Counted from the stretch's first letter, positions 1 through 7,796 are shown. The stretch is DNA of 14,187 nucleotides from Pseudomonadota bacterium (GCA_023425225.1 JAFADB010000339.1:1-14187); one strand, 5' to 3'. Notes: generated by a model not told the origin, from the letters alone. Program-made: numbers and translations.

Positions 1-2844
1 GGAACGCGGATCGTCGCCTACTCCGAGGACGGCGGCAATTTCCGCCTGACCGGCGTGCCGGCCGGCGAGGTCACGGTGGTGGTCAAGTACACCGGCCTGC
101 AGGAATCGAAGGCGACGGTCGCCGTCGCGCCGGGCCAGGTGGCGACGCTGGACTTCGCGCTCGCCGCGGCCGGCAAGGACGTCACCGAGCTGGATGGACT
201 GACCGTCACCGGCACCTACAGCGGCCAGGACATCGCCATCATGGAGCGGCGCGCGGCCATGAACGCCAAAAACGTGGTGCCGGCTGACAACTACGGCGTG
301 CTGACCATGGGCGACGTGGGCGAGTTCATGAAGTCCATGCCGGGCATCTCGCTGGACTACACCGAGGTGGATGCCACCGCCGTGCGCATCGGCGGCCTGG
401 ATCCGAAGTACTCCACGTTCACCCTGGATGGCGCTCGCATGGCCACCGCCACCTCGAACAACAACAGCGGCCGGCAGAACTCCTTCGAGCAGATGTCGGT
501 GACCGGCATCGAGTCGATCGAGCTCAACAACACCCTGACCGCCAGCATGGACGCCGACTCCCCGGCCGGCAACATCAACCTGCGCAGCAAGTACGCCTTC
601 GACCGTACCAAGCGCGACATCATCTTCCAGCTCGGCGGCGTGGCCACGTCCGACTCCAAGTTCTTCTCGCGGCAGTACTTCCCCGACGACAAGAAGCACG
701 CCACCGTCTACCCGTCCGGCCAGTTCGGCTACGGCGACGTGTTCCTCGACGGCCGTTTCGGCGTCGCGTTCAACGCCAGCTACAACGCCAACTACGTGCA
801 GCAGGAGCGCATCCAGACCGACTGGGGCTATTACGACGACGGCCGCGTGCTCCCCTACCGCATCATGTGGCGGCCGGGTCCGAAGATGACCAGCCGCACC
901 GCGGCCAACCTGAGCACCGACTTCAAGATCAACGACGACTGGACCCTGTCGCTGCGCAGCGCGTACTCGTTCTACGACGTCGAGTATTTCAACCAGTACA
1001 CCTACCTCTACTTCGGCACCCCGACCACCAGCTATGCCACGCCCGATTCCACGCCCACCCACATCGTGGTGAATCCGGTCGGCACCGGTGGCAGCGGCCC
1101 GCGCCTGCGCACCGAGTACTCGCACCGGTATGCCGGTACCCCGACCATCACCCTGGCGCCGAAGCTGGAGTTCAAGGGCGAGTCGATCGACTTCACCCTG
1201 CGCGGCAACTACTCCACCTCCGAGTTCAACTTCCGTGACAGCAGCAAGGGCTTCTTCCAGCGCACCGACAGCTGGCTGACCCGCATCGGCTTCACCGCCG
1301 ACCGCGCGTCGGAGGACTCGACCGCGTGGTACCTCAACCAGACCGCCGGGCGCGACTGGAGCAACCCCGCCAACTTCAATCTCGACGACGACATCGGCAA
1401 CAACATCCGCAACAACGAGTCCGACGCCAAGAACAAGCAGTACGGCGTCAACCTGGACCTGAAGAAGGAGCTGGAGTTCGGCGCGCAGCCGTTCACGCTG
1501 ATGACCGGCGCGGGCAGCCGCCGCAACGAGTGGAAGACCGACGAGAGCCACTACCAGCAGTACCAGTACGTCGGCCCGAACGGCGACCTGAGCCAGACCG
1601 ATCCGGCCGCGGTGATCCCCTGGACGCAGGACTACGCGTTCCAGTTCATCAATCTCGACTCGGGCAACGTGAACTCGCAGAACTGGCGTGCGGACAGCAA
1701 CTACGCCATGTACGAGCTGTACAAGGCGCACCCGGAATGGTTCGTGCCCGATACCGTGGGCAACCTCAAGCGCATCTTCGACAACAACAAGCTGGTCAAG
1801 GAGACCGTCAATGCCGCCTACATCGAGGGGCAGACCCGCTGGGGCGACGCCCGCTTCGACCTGGGCCTGCGCTACGAGCAGACCCAGACCGAGGCGCGGG
1901 TGGCGGTGATCCGGCCGGCCAGCGAGGTGGTCGCGGCCGGCCTCGCCACCAACACGGTCGAGGGCCTGTGCTTCCAGTACAACTGCGTCGACGGCAGGCC
2001 CACCTATTCCATGCGCAAGGGCAAGTACGACGACTTCTTCCTCAGCGGCGGCGTCAAGTACGACTTCACCGACAAGCTGGTCGGCCAGGTCGCCTTCAGC
2101 CAGTCGATCCTGCGCCCGGACTACGGCAACCTCGGCGGCGTGGTCGGCGTGAACGACGACACCATGATCGTCACGGTGCCGAACCCGGAACTGAAGCCGG
2201 AGCACTCCATCAAGTACTTCGCCGGGTTGCAGTACTACCTCGAACCGGCTGGCGTGGTGGGCATGTCCTACTACCGGCTCGACATCAAGGACATGCAGGC
2301 CACCGGTTTCACGGTCAATCCCGAGGACGTGGGCTTCCGTCCGGACGAGTACGCCGGCTACCAGTTCGTCAGCGCGGGCAACGTGCCCGGCACCAGTACC
2401 AACGAAGGCCTGATCCTGGAGTACAGCCAGCAGCTGACCTTCCTGCCGAGCATCTGGAAGGGGCTCTACCTGCGCGGTTCCTACACCCGCGTGCGGCCCG
2501 ATGGCGAGCGCGTCAACCTGCCCCAGAAGGTGGCCAACTGGGGCGTCGGCTACAAGTACGGGCGCTTCGATGTCCAGGTCAACGGCAACTACCAGAGCAG
2601 CTACCGCCTGAGCGCGCTGTCCAACACGCCGACGACCGCGGACAACGGCATCCTCTATCGTGCCGCCCGCGAGATGTGGAATGTCAGCCTGAACTACAAG
2701 CTCTCCGACCACTTCGACCTGCAGATCGCCGGCCGCAACGTCTTCGACGAGCCGGACATCACCTATTCGAACGTCCGCAGCCGCGTGCGCCTGTACGACG
2801 TCTACGGCTCGATGTGGAGTTTCGGGATCAAGGGCACCTTCTGA
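1..2844 (+). CDS. TonB-dependent outer-membrane receptor (5' end missing)
   Basis: This is the C-terminal part (947 codons visible) of a TonB-dependent receptor, an outer-membrane beta-barrel that takes up a substrate using energy from TonB-ExbBD. The frame is open from base 1, so the true start lies to the left; the GTG at 55 is only the first in-frame start-like codon. Residues 1-55 are the end of a carboxypeptidase-regulatory-like fold (GNFRLTGVPAGEVTVVVKYTG). A TonB-box-like stretch, ELDGLTVTG, is near 63-71. The plug domain runs roughly 85-200 (GDVGEFMKSMPGISLDY, VRIGGLDPKYSTFTLDGARM, SIELNNTLTASMDADSPAGN). The barrel follows, with many alternating aromatic strands and the C-terminal phenylalanine (SFGIKGTF) read by the BAM complex. 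The only two cysteines visible are C657 and C662. The substrate cannot be read from the sequence; the phosphatase gene 108 nt downstream suggests an organophosphate or phosphate-linked role, which is inference. Confidence 0.93.
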   Translation, partial: GTRIVAYSEDGGNFRLTGVPAGEVTVVVKYTGLQESKATVAVAPGQVATLDFALAAAGKDVTELDGLTVTGTYSGQDIAIMERRAAMNAKNVVPADNYGVLTMGDVGEFMKSMPGISLDYTEVDATAVRIGGLDPKYSTFTLDGARMATATSNNNSGRQNSFEQMSVTGIESIELNNTLTASMDADSPAGNINLRSKYAFDRTKRDIIFQLGGVATSDSKFFSRQYFPDDKKHATVYPSGQFGYGDVFLDGRFGVAFNASYNANYVQQERIQTDWGYYDDGRVLPYRIMWRPGPKMTSRTAANLSTDFKINDDWTLSLRSAYSFYDVEYFNQYTYLYFGTPTTSYATPDSTPTHIVVNPVGTGGSGPRLRTEYSHRYAGTPTITLAPKLEFKGESIDFTLRGNYSTSEFNFRDSSKGFFQRTDSWLTRIGFTADRASEDSTAWYLNQTAGRDWSNPANFNLDDDIGNNIRNNESDAKNKQYGVNLDLKKELEFGAQPFTLMTGAGSRRNEWKTDESHYQQYQYVGPNGDLSQTDPAAVIPWTQDYAFQFINLDSGNVNSQNWRADSNYAMYELYKAHPEWFVPDTVGNLKRIFDNNKLVKETVNAAYIEGQTRWGDARFDLGLRYEQTQTEARVAVIRPASEVVAAGLATNTVEGLCFQYNCVDGRPTYSMRKGKYDDFFLSGGVKYDFTDKLVGQVAFSQSILRPDYGNLGGVVGVNDDTMIVTVPNPELKPEHSIKYFAGLQYYLEPAGVVGMSYYRLDIKDMQATGFTVNPEDVGFRPDEYAGYQFVSAGNVPGTSTNEGLILEYSQQLTFLPSIWKGLYLRGSYTRVRPDGERVNLPQKVANWGVGYKYGRFDVQVNGNYQSSYRLSALSNTPTTADNGILYRAAREMWNVSLNYKLSDHFDLQIAGRNVFDEPDITYSNVRSRVRLYDVYGSMWSFGIKGTF

Positions 2845-2920
2845 GTCCGGGCTGCCTTGCCCCGTTGCACCGGCGGCCGCCTCGGCTGCCGCCTGTGGAC
2901 GGTGTCTGGGCAATCCGGTT

Positions 2921-2936
2921 CGCGCAGAGATGCGCG
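2921..2936 (+). other. Small GNRA-type hairpin upstream of phoD ribosome-binding site
   Basis: CGCGCA and TGCGCG form a perfect 6-bp stem closed by GAGA, which fits the GNRA tetraloop class. It ends 5 nt before the GAGGAA ribosome-binding site (2942-2947) of the phosphatase gene. It could shape the 5' end of the message or arise by chance in GC-rich DNA. There is no U-tract, so it is not an intrinsic terminator. Confidence 0.3.
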
Positions 2937-2952
2937 CATTCGAGGAACTGTC

Positions 2953-4587
2953 ATGGCTGTGAATATCGATCGCCGGCGCCTGATCATCGGCGGTTCGCTG
3001 GGGCTGGGGGCGCTGCTGCTGCCGCTGGGACGCGGCCTGGCCGCCGAGGTGCTGGGGGCCAGGGGCTTCACCCACAACGTCGCCAGTGGCGAGCCGGATT
3101 CGGACTCCATGCTGCTGTGGACGCGTTACGTGCCCGCCACCGGCGCCGACGAGGTGCGCCTGGACGCCGAGGTCGCACTGGATCCCGGCTTTGCCCGGGT
3201 GGTGTCCGGCGCCAGCGTGCGCACGGGGGCCTACCGCGACTGGACGGCCAAGGTGACCGTCGCCGGCCTGCAGCCCGGCACCGTCTACTGGTATCGCTTC
3301 ATCGCCCCGGACGGGAGCCGGTCGCCGGTCGGGCGCACCCGCACGCTGCCGGTGGGCGATGTCGAGCGCTTCGGCCTGGGCCTGTTCTCCTGCTCGAACC
3401 TGCCGATGGGCTGGTTCAATGCCTATGCCCATGCGGCGGCGCGCGAGGACCTGGACCTGTGGCTGCACGTGGGCGATTACATCTACGAGTACGGCATCGC
3501 CTCCTACCCGCAAGCAGAGCGTGTCGCCGGCCGCGAGGTGATGCCGGCGCACGCGCACGAGATGATCTCGCTGGTCGACTACCGGTTGCGCCTGGCCTGC
3601 TACCGCGCCGATCCCGACCTGCAGAAGCTGCACCAGCTGGCGCCGATGGTGGCGTTGTGGGACGACCATGAGATCGCCAACGACAGCTGGGAGGGTGGGG
3701 CGCAGAACCACCAGCCGCTGGCCGACGGCGACTGGAACACCCGCCGCGCCGCCGCGGTCCAGGCCTATCGCGAATGGCTGCCGGTGTCCGACGAGCCGTG
3801 GAAGAGCTACCGGCTGGGAACGCTGGCCACGCTCTACCGCACCGAGTCGCGGCTGATCGGGCGCACCCGGCCGGCCGACATCCATACGGCGTTCAAGGCC
3901 GGTACCGATGCCGCCATCGAAACCTTCCGCGACGGCCCGTGGCGCGATCCATCGGCGACCATGCTCGGCCTGGAACAGGAGAACTGGCTGGCGCACGCCC
4001 TGCGGGAGAACGCGCGCACCAGCCAGTGGCAACTGGTCGGCATGGGCACGATCCTCGGGCGGACGGTGATGCCCGAGGACACGGTGGGCTGGCTGCGTCC
4101 GGAGACCACTCCGGCCGCGGCCGCGTTCTTCAGGGACAGCGTGCGCGCCGCGCGCCATGGACTGCCGATGTGGATGGACCGCTGGGACGGCTATCCGGCC
4201 GCGCGCTCGCGCCTGCTGCAGGCCGCGCAGCAGGCCGACGCCGACCTGGTGATGCTGTCCGGCGACAGCCACAACGCCTGGGCATTCTCGCTGGCCGAGG
4301 ACGGGCAGCCGGCCGGCGTCGAGTTCGCCTGCCAGGCCATCACCTCCAACGGCATCGAGCACAGCATGGCGGTCGACCCGGCACAGGTCTCGCGTGCGTT
4401 CATGGCGACCAATCCGGAGATCGACTGGTGCGACACCAGCCGGCGCGGCTACGTGATGCTGGACATCACCGCGCAGCGCGTGACCGGCGAATGGCTGTTC
4501 ATGGACGACATCAAGACCCGCTCCACCGCGCTGGCCGGGACGCATCGCATGTCGGTCGAGCGCGGACGCCGCAGGTTTTCCGCCTGA
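2953..4587 (+). CDS. phoD: PhoD-family alkaline phosphatase / phosphodiesterase, Tat-exported
   Basis: This 544-residue protein belongs to the PhoD metallophosphatase family, which hydrolyses phosphate mono- and diesters in the periplasm. The ATG at 2953 is chosen because GAGGAA (2942-2947) sits 5 nt upstream and the protein then begins with a twin-arginine signal: RRRLIIGG at 7-14, a hydrophobic stretch to about 26, and likely cleavage near GLA-AEV at 28-33. A TTG 96 nt earlier would hide the signal. The PhoD N-terminal beta domain follows (FTHNVASGEPDSDSMLLWTR, 39-58; PGTVYWYRF, 108-116). The catalytic domain begins at FSCSN (C147 corresponds to the iron-ligating Cys known in the family) and holds HVGDYIYEYG (D175, Y178), LWDDHEIAND (D237, D238, H239, N243) and LSGDSHNAW (D438, H440). 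Length is normal. The receptor upstream suggests a shared phosphate-scavenging role; no convincing Pho box is visible. Confidence 0.93.
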   Translation: MAVNIDRRRLIIGGSLGLGALLLPLGRGLAAEVLGARGFTHNVASGEPDSDSMLLWTRYVPATGADEVRLDAEVALDPGFARVVSGASVRTGAYRDWTAKVTVAGLQPGTVYWYRFIAPDGSRSPVGRTRTLPVGDVERFGLGLFSCSNLPMGWFNAYAHAAAREDLDLWLHVGDYIYEYGIASYPQAERVAGREVMPAHAHEMISLVDYRLRLACYRADPDLQKLHQLAPMVALWDDHEIANDSWEGGAQNHQPLADGDWNTRRAAAVQAYREWLPVSDEPWKSYRLGTLATLYRTESRLIGRTRPADIHTAFKAGTDAAIETFRDGPWRDPSATMLGLEQENWLAHALRENARTSQWQLVGMGTILGRTVMPEDTVGWLRPETTPAAAAFFRDSVRAARHGLPMWMDRWDGYPAARSRLLQAAQQADADLVMLSGDSHNAWAFSLAEDGQPAGVEFACQAITSNGIEHSMAVDPAQVSRAFMATNPEIDWCDTSRRGYVMLDITAQRVTGEWLFMDDIKTRSTALAGTHRMSVERGRRRFSA

Positions 4588-4597
4588 GGGATCGACG

Positions 4598-4632
4598 GCC
4601 GGCGGCGGTGCGGCAACGGCCCCGCCGCCGGC
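4598..4632 (+). terminator. Strong hairpin after phoD (terminator-like, no T-tract)
   Basis: GCCGGCGGCGG (4598-4608) and CCGCCGCCGGC (4622-4632) are perfect 11-bp inverted repeats around a 13-nt loop, starting 10 nt after the phoD stop. No T-run follows, so classic intrinsic termination is not shown. The hairpin may instead protect the mRNA 3' end. Confidence 0.4.
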
Positions 4633-4742
4633 ATGGCCCGGCCGCGGAGCCCATGCGGGTGCCTCGCTGGTGGCGGCGGTGAAGACATCCGCTCCACCCC
4701 GGCCGATGCATCATTCAATGACCCGCATCCGGAGGTTGCGCC

Positions 4743-4952
4743 ATGCCCGACAGGTTCGCGATCGGTGACCACGTCAGCTGGAACTCGGAGGCCGGCCGGG
4801 TGTCGGGGACGATCATCGCCATCCATACCGCGGATTTCGACTACAAGGGCCACACCCATCGTGCCTCGGCCGACGATCCGCAGTATGCGATCAGGAGTGA
4901 CCGGACCGACCATGTCGCCGTGCACCGGGCCGGCGTCCTCGCGCACGCCTGA
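4743..4952 (+). CDS. DUF2945 / HVA1-family (TUDOR-like) small protein
   Basis: A 69-residue cytoplasmic protein that fits DUF2945, the 'hypervirulence-associated TUDOR domain' family, along its whole length. The diagnostic stretches are FAIGDHVSWNSEAGRVSGTI (5-24), DYKGHTHRASADDPQY (33-48) and a C-terminal IRSDRTDHVAVH. The family is a small SH3-like barrel of unproven biochemical role, common in proteobacteria and fungi and often near stress-response genes. The start is secure: GGAGG at 4731-4735 lies 7 nt before the ATG. It is about 155 nt downstream of phoD and separated from it by the hairpin at 4598-4632, so it is probably transcribed on its own. No signal peptide or membrane segment is present. 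Confidence 0.88.
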   Translation: MPDRFAIGDHVSWNSEAGRVSGTIIAIHTADFDYKGHTHRASADDPQYAIRSDRTDHVAVHRAGVLAHA

Positions 4953-5203
4953 GCCGGCCGATGCGGTACGGCTGTCTGCCATCGCCCTTCCGGCGCATCG
5001 GTCCGACGTTCGCCGGCGCGAGGCACTGGTGCGAAGCGGCGGCTGCGGCCGCCGCGGGACGCCGGGCCGGCAGGCGCGCGGCCACGAACCGGCCATGAAC
5101 GGTTAAGCCCGCCGTCAGATCGCGGTTGCCGGAGCGGCGCTTCCTTGACGGTCGGTTCATCGCGGTGGCATGGACAATGCACGCTTGCCCAAGGGAGGCT
5201 CCC
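4953..5203. other. Non-coding gap between the two small genes
   Basis: I find no convincing gene here. An 8-bp perfect inverted repeat, CCGATGCG (4958-4965) and CGCATCGG (4994-5001), encloses a 28-nt loop just after the DUF2945 stop and could mark the transcript end, though it has no T-tract. TTGACG at 5145-5150 resembles a -35 box, but the only -10-like hexamer (GACAAT, 5173-5178) is 22 nt away, which is too far for a normal sigma-70 promoter. The stretch ends in the ribosome-binding site AAGGGAGG (5191-5198). Confidence 0.4.
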
Positions 5204-5272
5204 ATGTTCGCGACAGCACCAATGATCCATCCGGCATGCGCCCATACGCCCGTGTGCGGAGGCCGCGCATGA
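5204..5272 (+). CDS. Putative 22-residue leader peptide coupled to the next gene
   Basis: A short ORF starts at the ATG at 5204, 5 nt after AAGGGAGG (5191-5198), one of the best ribosome-binding sites in the window. It encodes 22 residues beginning MFATAPMIHPACAHTPVC and stops at TGA 5270-5272, overlapping the ATG of the following gene (5269) as ATGA. That layout is typical of translational coupling. The peptide has two cysteines and two histidines (HPACAHTPVC) but matches no family I know. It is not a run of one codon as in attenuator leaders. It may be a real small protein, a regulatory uORF, or a chance ORF inside an untranslated leader; expression is not shown. Confidence 0.45.
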   Translation: MFATAPMIHPACAHTPVCGGRA

Positions 5273-5568
5273 GCGACAAGTCGCTGATCGTCAACGTCGA
5301 TTCGGAAATCGCCTACTGGCGCGACCGCAGTGCCAGCGCCGAGTTGGCCGGGCATTCCTTCGGCGACTACGTGCCCATCATCAAGGCGTCCTGCGATGCG
5401 CTGCTGGCCTATCCGGACCTGGACGGGGACATCCGCCTGAGCCTGTTCAAGCCGCGCTTCGAGACCATGCACCCGCTCCCGCGCGTGCCCTGGGAACAGG
5501 CCGCCTGGCTGGCCCGCAGCGTCTGGAGCCACATCGAATCGGGCCAGCAGCGCTCGCGCCCGACTTGA
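5269..5568 (+). CDS. Uncharacterised 99-residue protein with E-x-x-YWR motif
   Basis: The ATG at 5269 is chosen because GGAGG (5258-5262) lies 6 nt upstream; in-frame ATGs at 5170 and 5236 lack such a site and would add a basic low-complexity stretch. The 99-residue product is soluble, with no signal peptide or membrane segment. It begins MSDKSLIVNVDSEIAYWRDR, then has FGDYVPIIKASCDALLAYPD (about 31-50) and a C-terminal helix with PWEQAAWLARSVWSHI. The pattern E-x-x-YWR, then F-x-D-Y-x-P, then YP, then W-x-x-A with a final W-x-x-I resembles from memory an uncharacterised family of small proteins seen near stress-response genes in proteobacteria. That match is weak and unchecked, and I assign no function. 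The start overlaps the stop of the putative 22-codon leader ORF. Confidence 0.75.
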   Translation: MSDKSLIVNVDSEIAYWRDRSASAELAGHSFGDYVPIIKASCDALLAYPDLDGDIRLSLFKPRFETMHPLPRVPWEQAAWLARSVWSHIESGQQRSRPT

Positions 5569-5818
5569 TCGGTTTCCCGCTTCCGGGGCGCGCAGGCGGC
5601 CGCTTTGCGTCTTTCTTACCTGTTTGGCTCTAGACTCCGCCTGCCACTATGTCGCAGCCAGGAGTGTGTGTGTTTGCATGCAATAACGGTGAAATCCGGG
5701 GCCCGGCGCCGCACCATCGGCAATGGATGTCCCCGTCCCCCCGCGCCGTGAAGCGATCGCCCGACCCCGTCCGCGTCGAGGCACCACCGCCCATCCAGGC
5801 CCGAGAGGCGCCGCGCGC
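5569..5818. promoter_or_regulatory. Upstream region of opgH
   Basis: This 250-nt stretch probably holds the opgH promoter and leader. A weak sigma-70 candidate is TTGCGT (5605-5610) and TCTAGA (5629-5634) with an 18-nt spacer, each matching 3 of 6 consensus bases. Other visible features are (GT)5 at 5663-5672, the perfect 10-bp palindrome TTGCATGCAA at 5673-5682, and the near-palindrome CCGGGGCCCGG at about 5697-5707. An in-frame ATG at 5723 would add 32 Pro/Arg-rich residues to OpgH but has no ribosome-binding site. Confidence 0.3.
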
Positions 5819-7741
5819 ATGACCGCGGCAGTTCGCACCGTATCGCCGGTCCGCGATGCCGGACTGGCGGTGCTGCCGTCCGAGTCCCCCCTGGCGATGC
5901 CCGAGCAGGCCCTGCACCAGGGGCAGCTGCGGCAGCGCCGGCAGCGCACCGAACCGGGCGGGATGCTGCTGCGCCGTGCCTACCTGTTCGGCGGCACCGC
6001 CGCCATGACCGCCACCGCCGCCTGGCTGATGTGGGGGGTGCTGCAGATCGACGGCACCAGCGTGCTGGAGGCATGCCTGCTGGTGCTGTTCGTGCTGCTG
6101 TTCGGCTGGATCGCGTTCTCGTTCCTGAGCGCGCTGGCCGGTTTCCTGTCGGTGCTGTTCGGCGCCGGGCGCAAGCTGGGCATCGACCCGGACGCGCCGC
6201 TGCCGGTCCTGCACAGCCGTACCGCGCTGCTGATGCCGACCTACAACGAGGACCCGCGGCGGATGATGGCCGGGCTGCAGGCGATCTACGAATCGGTGGA
6301 GGCCACCGGACAGCTGGACCGGTTCGACTTCTTCGTGCTCAGCGACACCACCAGGGACGCCATCGGCCACGCCGAGGAGCAGGTCTACGCGCAGCTGTGC
6401 GAGCGCACCGGCGGGCAGGGGCGCATCTTCTACCGCCGCCGCGCCGACAACAGCGGGCGCAAGGCCGGCAACATCGCCGACTGGGTACGGCGCTTCGGCG
6501 GCGCCTACCCGCAGATGCTGATCCTGGACGCCGACAGCCTGATGACCGGCGACACCATCGTGCGGCTGGTCGCCGGCATGGAGGAGAACCCCGACGTCGG
6601 TCTGATCCAGACCCTGCCCGAGGTGGTCGGCGGCAACACCCTGTTCGCGCGCATGCAGCAGTTCGGCGGCCGCGTGTACGGGCCGGTGATCGGCTACGGC
6701 GTGGCCTGGTGGCAGGGCTCGGAGAGCAACTACTGGGGCCACAACGCGGTGATCCGCACCCGCGCCTTCGCCGAGCAGGCGGGCTTGCCGGCGCTGCCCG
6801 GGCGCAAGCCGTTCGGCGGCCACGTGCTCAGCCACGATTTCGTCGAGGCCGCGCTGATGCGCCGCGGCGGCTGGGCGATCCACATGGTGCCCTACCTGCA
6901 GGGCAGCTACGAGGAAGGCCCGCCCACGCTCACCGACCTGCTGGTGCGCGACCGCCGCTGGTGCCAGGGCAACCTGCAGCACGCCAAGGTGGTCGGCAGC
7001 CGCGGCCTGCACTGGATCAGCCGCGTGCACATGCTGGTCGGCATCGCCCATTACTTCACCTCGCCGATGTGGGCGATGATGATGCTGATCGGCATCGCCA
7101 TCCCGCTGCAGCAGAACGCGCCGGACCTGGTGGAGCTGGTGCACCTGCCGTTCTCGCCGGCGCACTACTGGCACCGTCAGGACGAGGTGCGGGTGCTGTG
7201 GCTGTTCGTGGCCAGCATGGCGGTGCTGCTGGCGCCCAAGTTCCTCGGCTACCTGACCATGCTGCTGGACGACGACGAGCGCCGCGGCTGCGGCGGCGCG
7301 GTGCGCGCGTTCCTGAGCATGCTGCTGGAGACGCTGCTGGCGGCGCTGATGGCGCCGGTGGTGATGTACGTGCAGTCGCGCGGCGTGGCCGAGGTGCTGG
7401 CCGGGCGCGACTCGGGCTGGGACGCGCAGCAGCGCGACGACGGCCGCATTTCCTGGATCGCGCTGCTCAAGAGCTACGGCGGACTGAGCGTGTTCGGGGC
7501 GATGATCGGCGCCATCGCGCTGGCGGTGTCGCCGCCGCTGGCGGCCTGGATGTCGCCGGTGGTGCTGGGCATGGTGCTGGCGGTGCCGGTGGTGGCGCTG
7601 ACCTCCTCGCGCGTGCCCGGACAGTGGCTGCAGCGGCACCGCTTCCTGAGCATCCCCGAGGAGACGCGGCCGCCGACGGTGCTGGTGCGCGCGGCGCAGC
7701 TGCGCCGCGAGGCGCTGGCGCAGACGCCGCCGGCCGGCTGA
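5819..7741 (+). CDS. opgH: OpgH/MdoH glucans biosynthesis glucosyltransferase
   Basis: This inner-membrane family 2 glucosyltransferase makes the beta-glucan backbone of osmoregulated periplasmic glucans from UDP-glucose; the Xanthomonas homologue was described as hrpM. From ATG 5819 it is 640 residues, typical for xanthomonads; GAGAGG (5803-5808) lies 10 nt upstream. Two N-terminal membrane helices (about 55-76, 82-112) precede the catalytic domain: LLMPTYNEDP (137-146), LSDTT (174-178, D175), ILDADS (235-240), LSHDFVEAA (338-346) and the QxxRW-equivalent RDRRWCQGNLQH (377-388). Several C-terminal helices follow (about 404-430, 458-482, 497-517, 553-597). The alternative start at 5723 gives 672 residues, but its extra segment looks non-coding. 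No opgG lies next to it, unlike the enterobacterial opgGH operon; in xanthomonads the partner gene may be elsewhere. The stop overlaps a likely promoter for the esterase operon. Confidence 0.94.
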   Translation: MTAAVRTVSPVRDAGLAVLPSESPLAMPEQALHQGQLRQRRQRTEPGGMLLRRAYLFGGTAAMTATAAWLMWGVLQIDGTSVLEACLLVLFVLLFGWIAFSFLSALAGFLSVLFGAGRKLGIDPDAPLPVLHSRTALLMPTYNEDPRRMMAGLQAIYESVEATGQLDRFDFFVLSDTTRDAIGHAEEQVYAQLCERTGGQGRIFYRRRADNSGRKAGNIADWVRRFGGAYPQMLILDADSLMTGDTIVRLVAGMEENPDVGLIQTLPEVVGGNTLFARMQQFGGRVYGPVIGYGVAWWQGSESNYWGHNAVIRTRAFAEQAGLPALPGRKPFGGHVLSHDFVEAALMRRGGWAIHMVPYLQGSYEEGPPTLTDLLVRDRRWCQGNLQHAKVVGSRGLHWISRVHMLVGIAHYFTSPMWAMMMLIGIAIPLQQNAPDLVELVHLPFSPAHYWHRQDEVRVLWLFVASMAVLLAPKFLGYLTMLLDDDERRGCGGAVRAFLSMLLETLLAALMAPVVMYVQSRGVAEVLAGRDSGWDAQQRDDGRISWIALLKSYGGLSVFGAMIGAIALAVSPPLAAWMSPVVLGMVLAVPVVALTSSRVPGQWLQRHRFLSIPEETRPPTVLVRAAQLRREALAQTPPAG

Positions 7742-7765
7742 AACGCCACGCCGTGCAGGCATAAT
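7738..7765 (+). promoter_or_regulatory. Probable sigma-70 promoter of the esterase-algZ-algR operon
   Basis: CTGAAA (7738-7743, 4 of 6) and CATAAT (7760-7765, 5 of 6) are 16 nt apart. The -35 overlaps the opgH stop codon. Transcription would start near 7772, giving a leader of about 25 nt that contains the GGGGAG ribosome-binding site (7783-7788). Confidence 0.5.
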
Positions 7766-7796
7766 GCGCGGCGTCGATGCTTGGGGAGAGCTGCCG

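Noticed and set aside
2948..2963. Pho-box-like CTGTCAT followed by CTGTGAA before and across the phoD start
   Set aside because: The repeats are 2 nt apart instead of the usual 4, the second is degraded, and they overlap the start codon, where an activator site would not work normally.
1326..3671. 781-codon plus-strand frame spanning the receptor and phosphatase genes
   Set aside because: It is an Arg/Pro/Gln-rich shadow in another frame; the real receptor and PhoD frames carry clear conserved motifs.
5145..5178. TTGACG (-35-like) and GACAAT (-10-like) before the small leader ORF
   Set aside because: The 22-nt spacer is too long for a sigma-70 promoter, and no better -10 lies at 16-18 nt.
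5170..5268. Upstream in-frame ATGs (5170, 5236) as starts of the 99-residue protein
   Set aside because: Neither has a ribosome-binding site at proper spacing and the added residues are basic low-complexity; GGAGG at 5258-5262 clearly serves ATG 5269.
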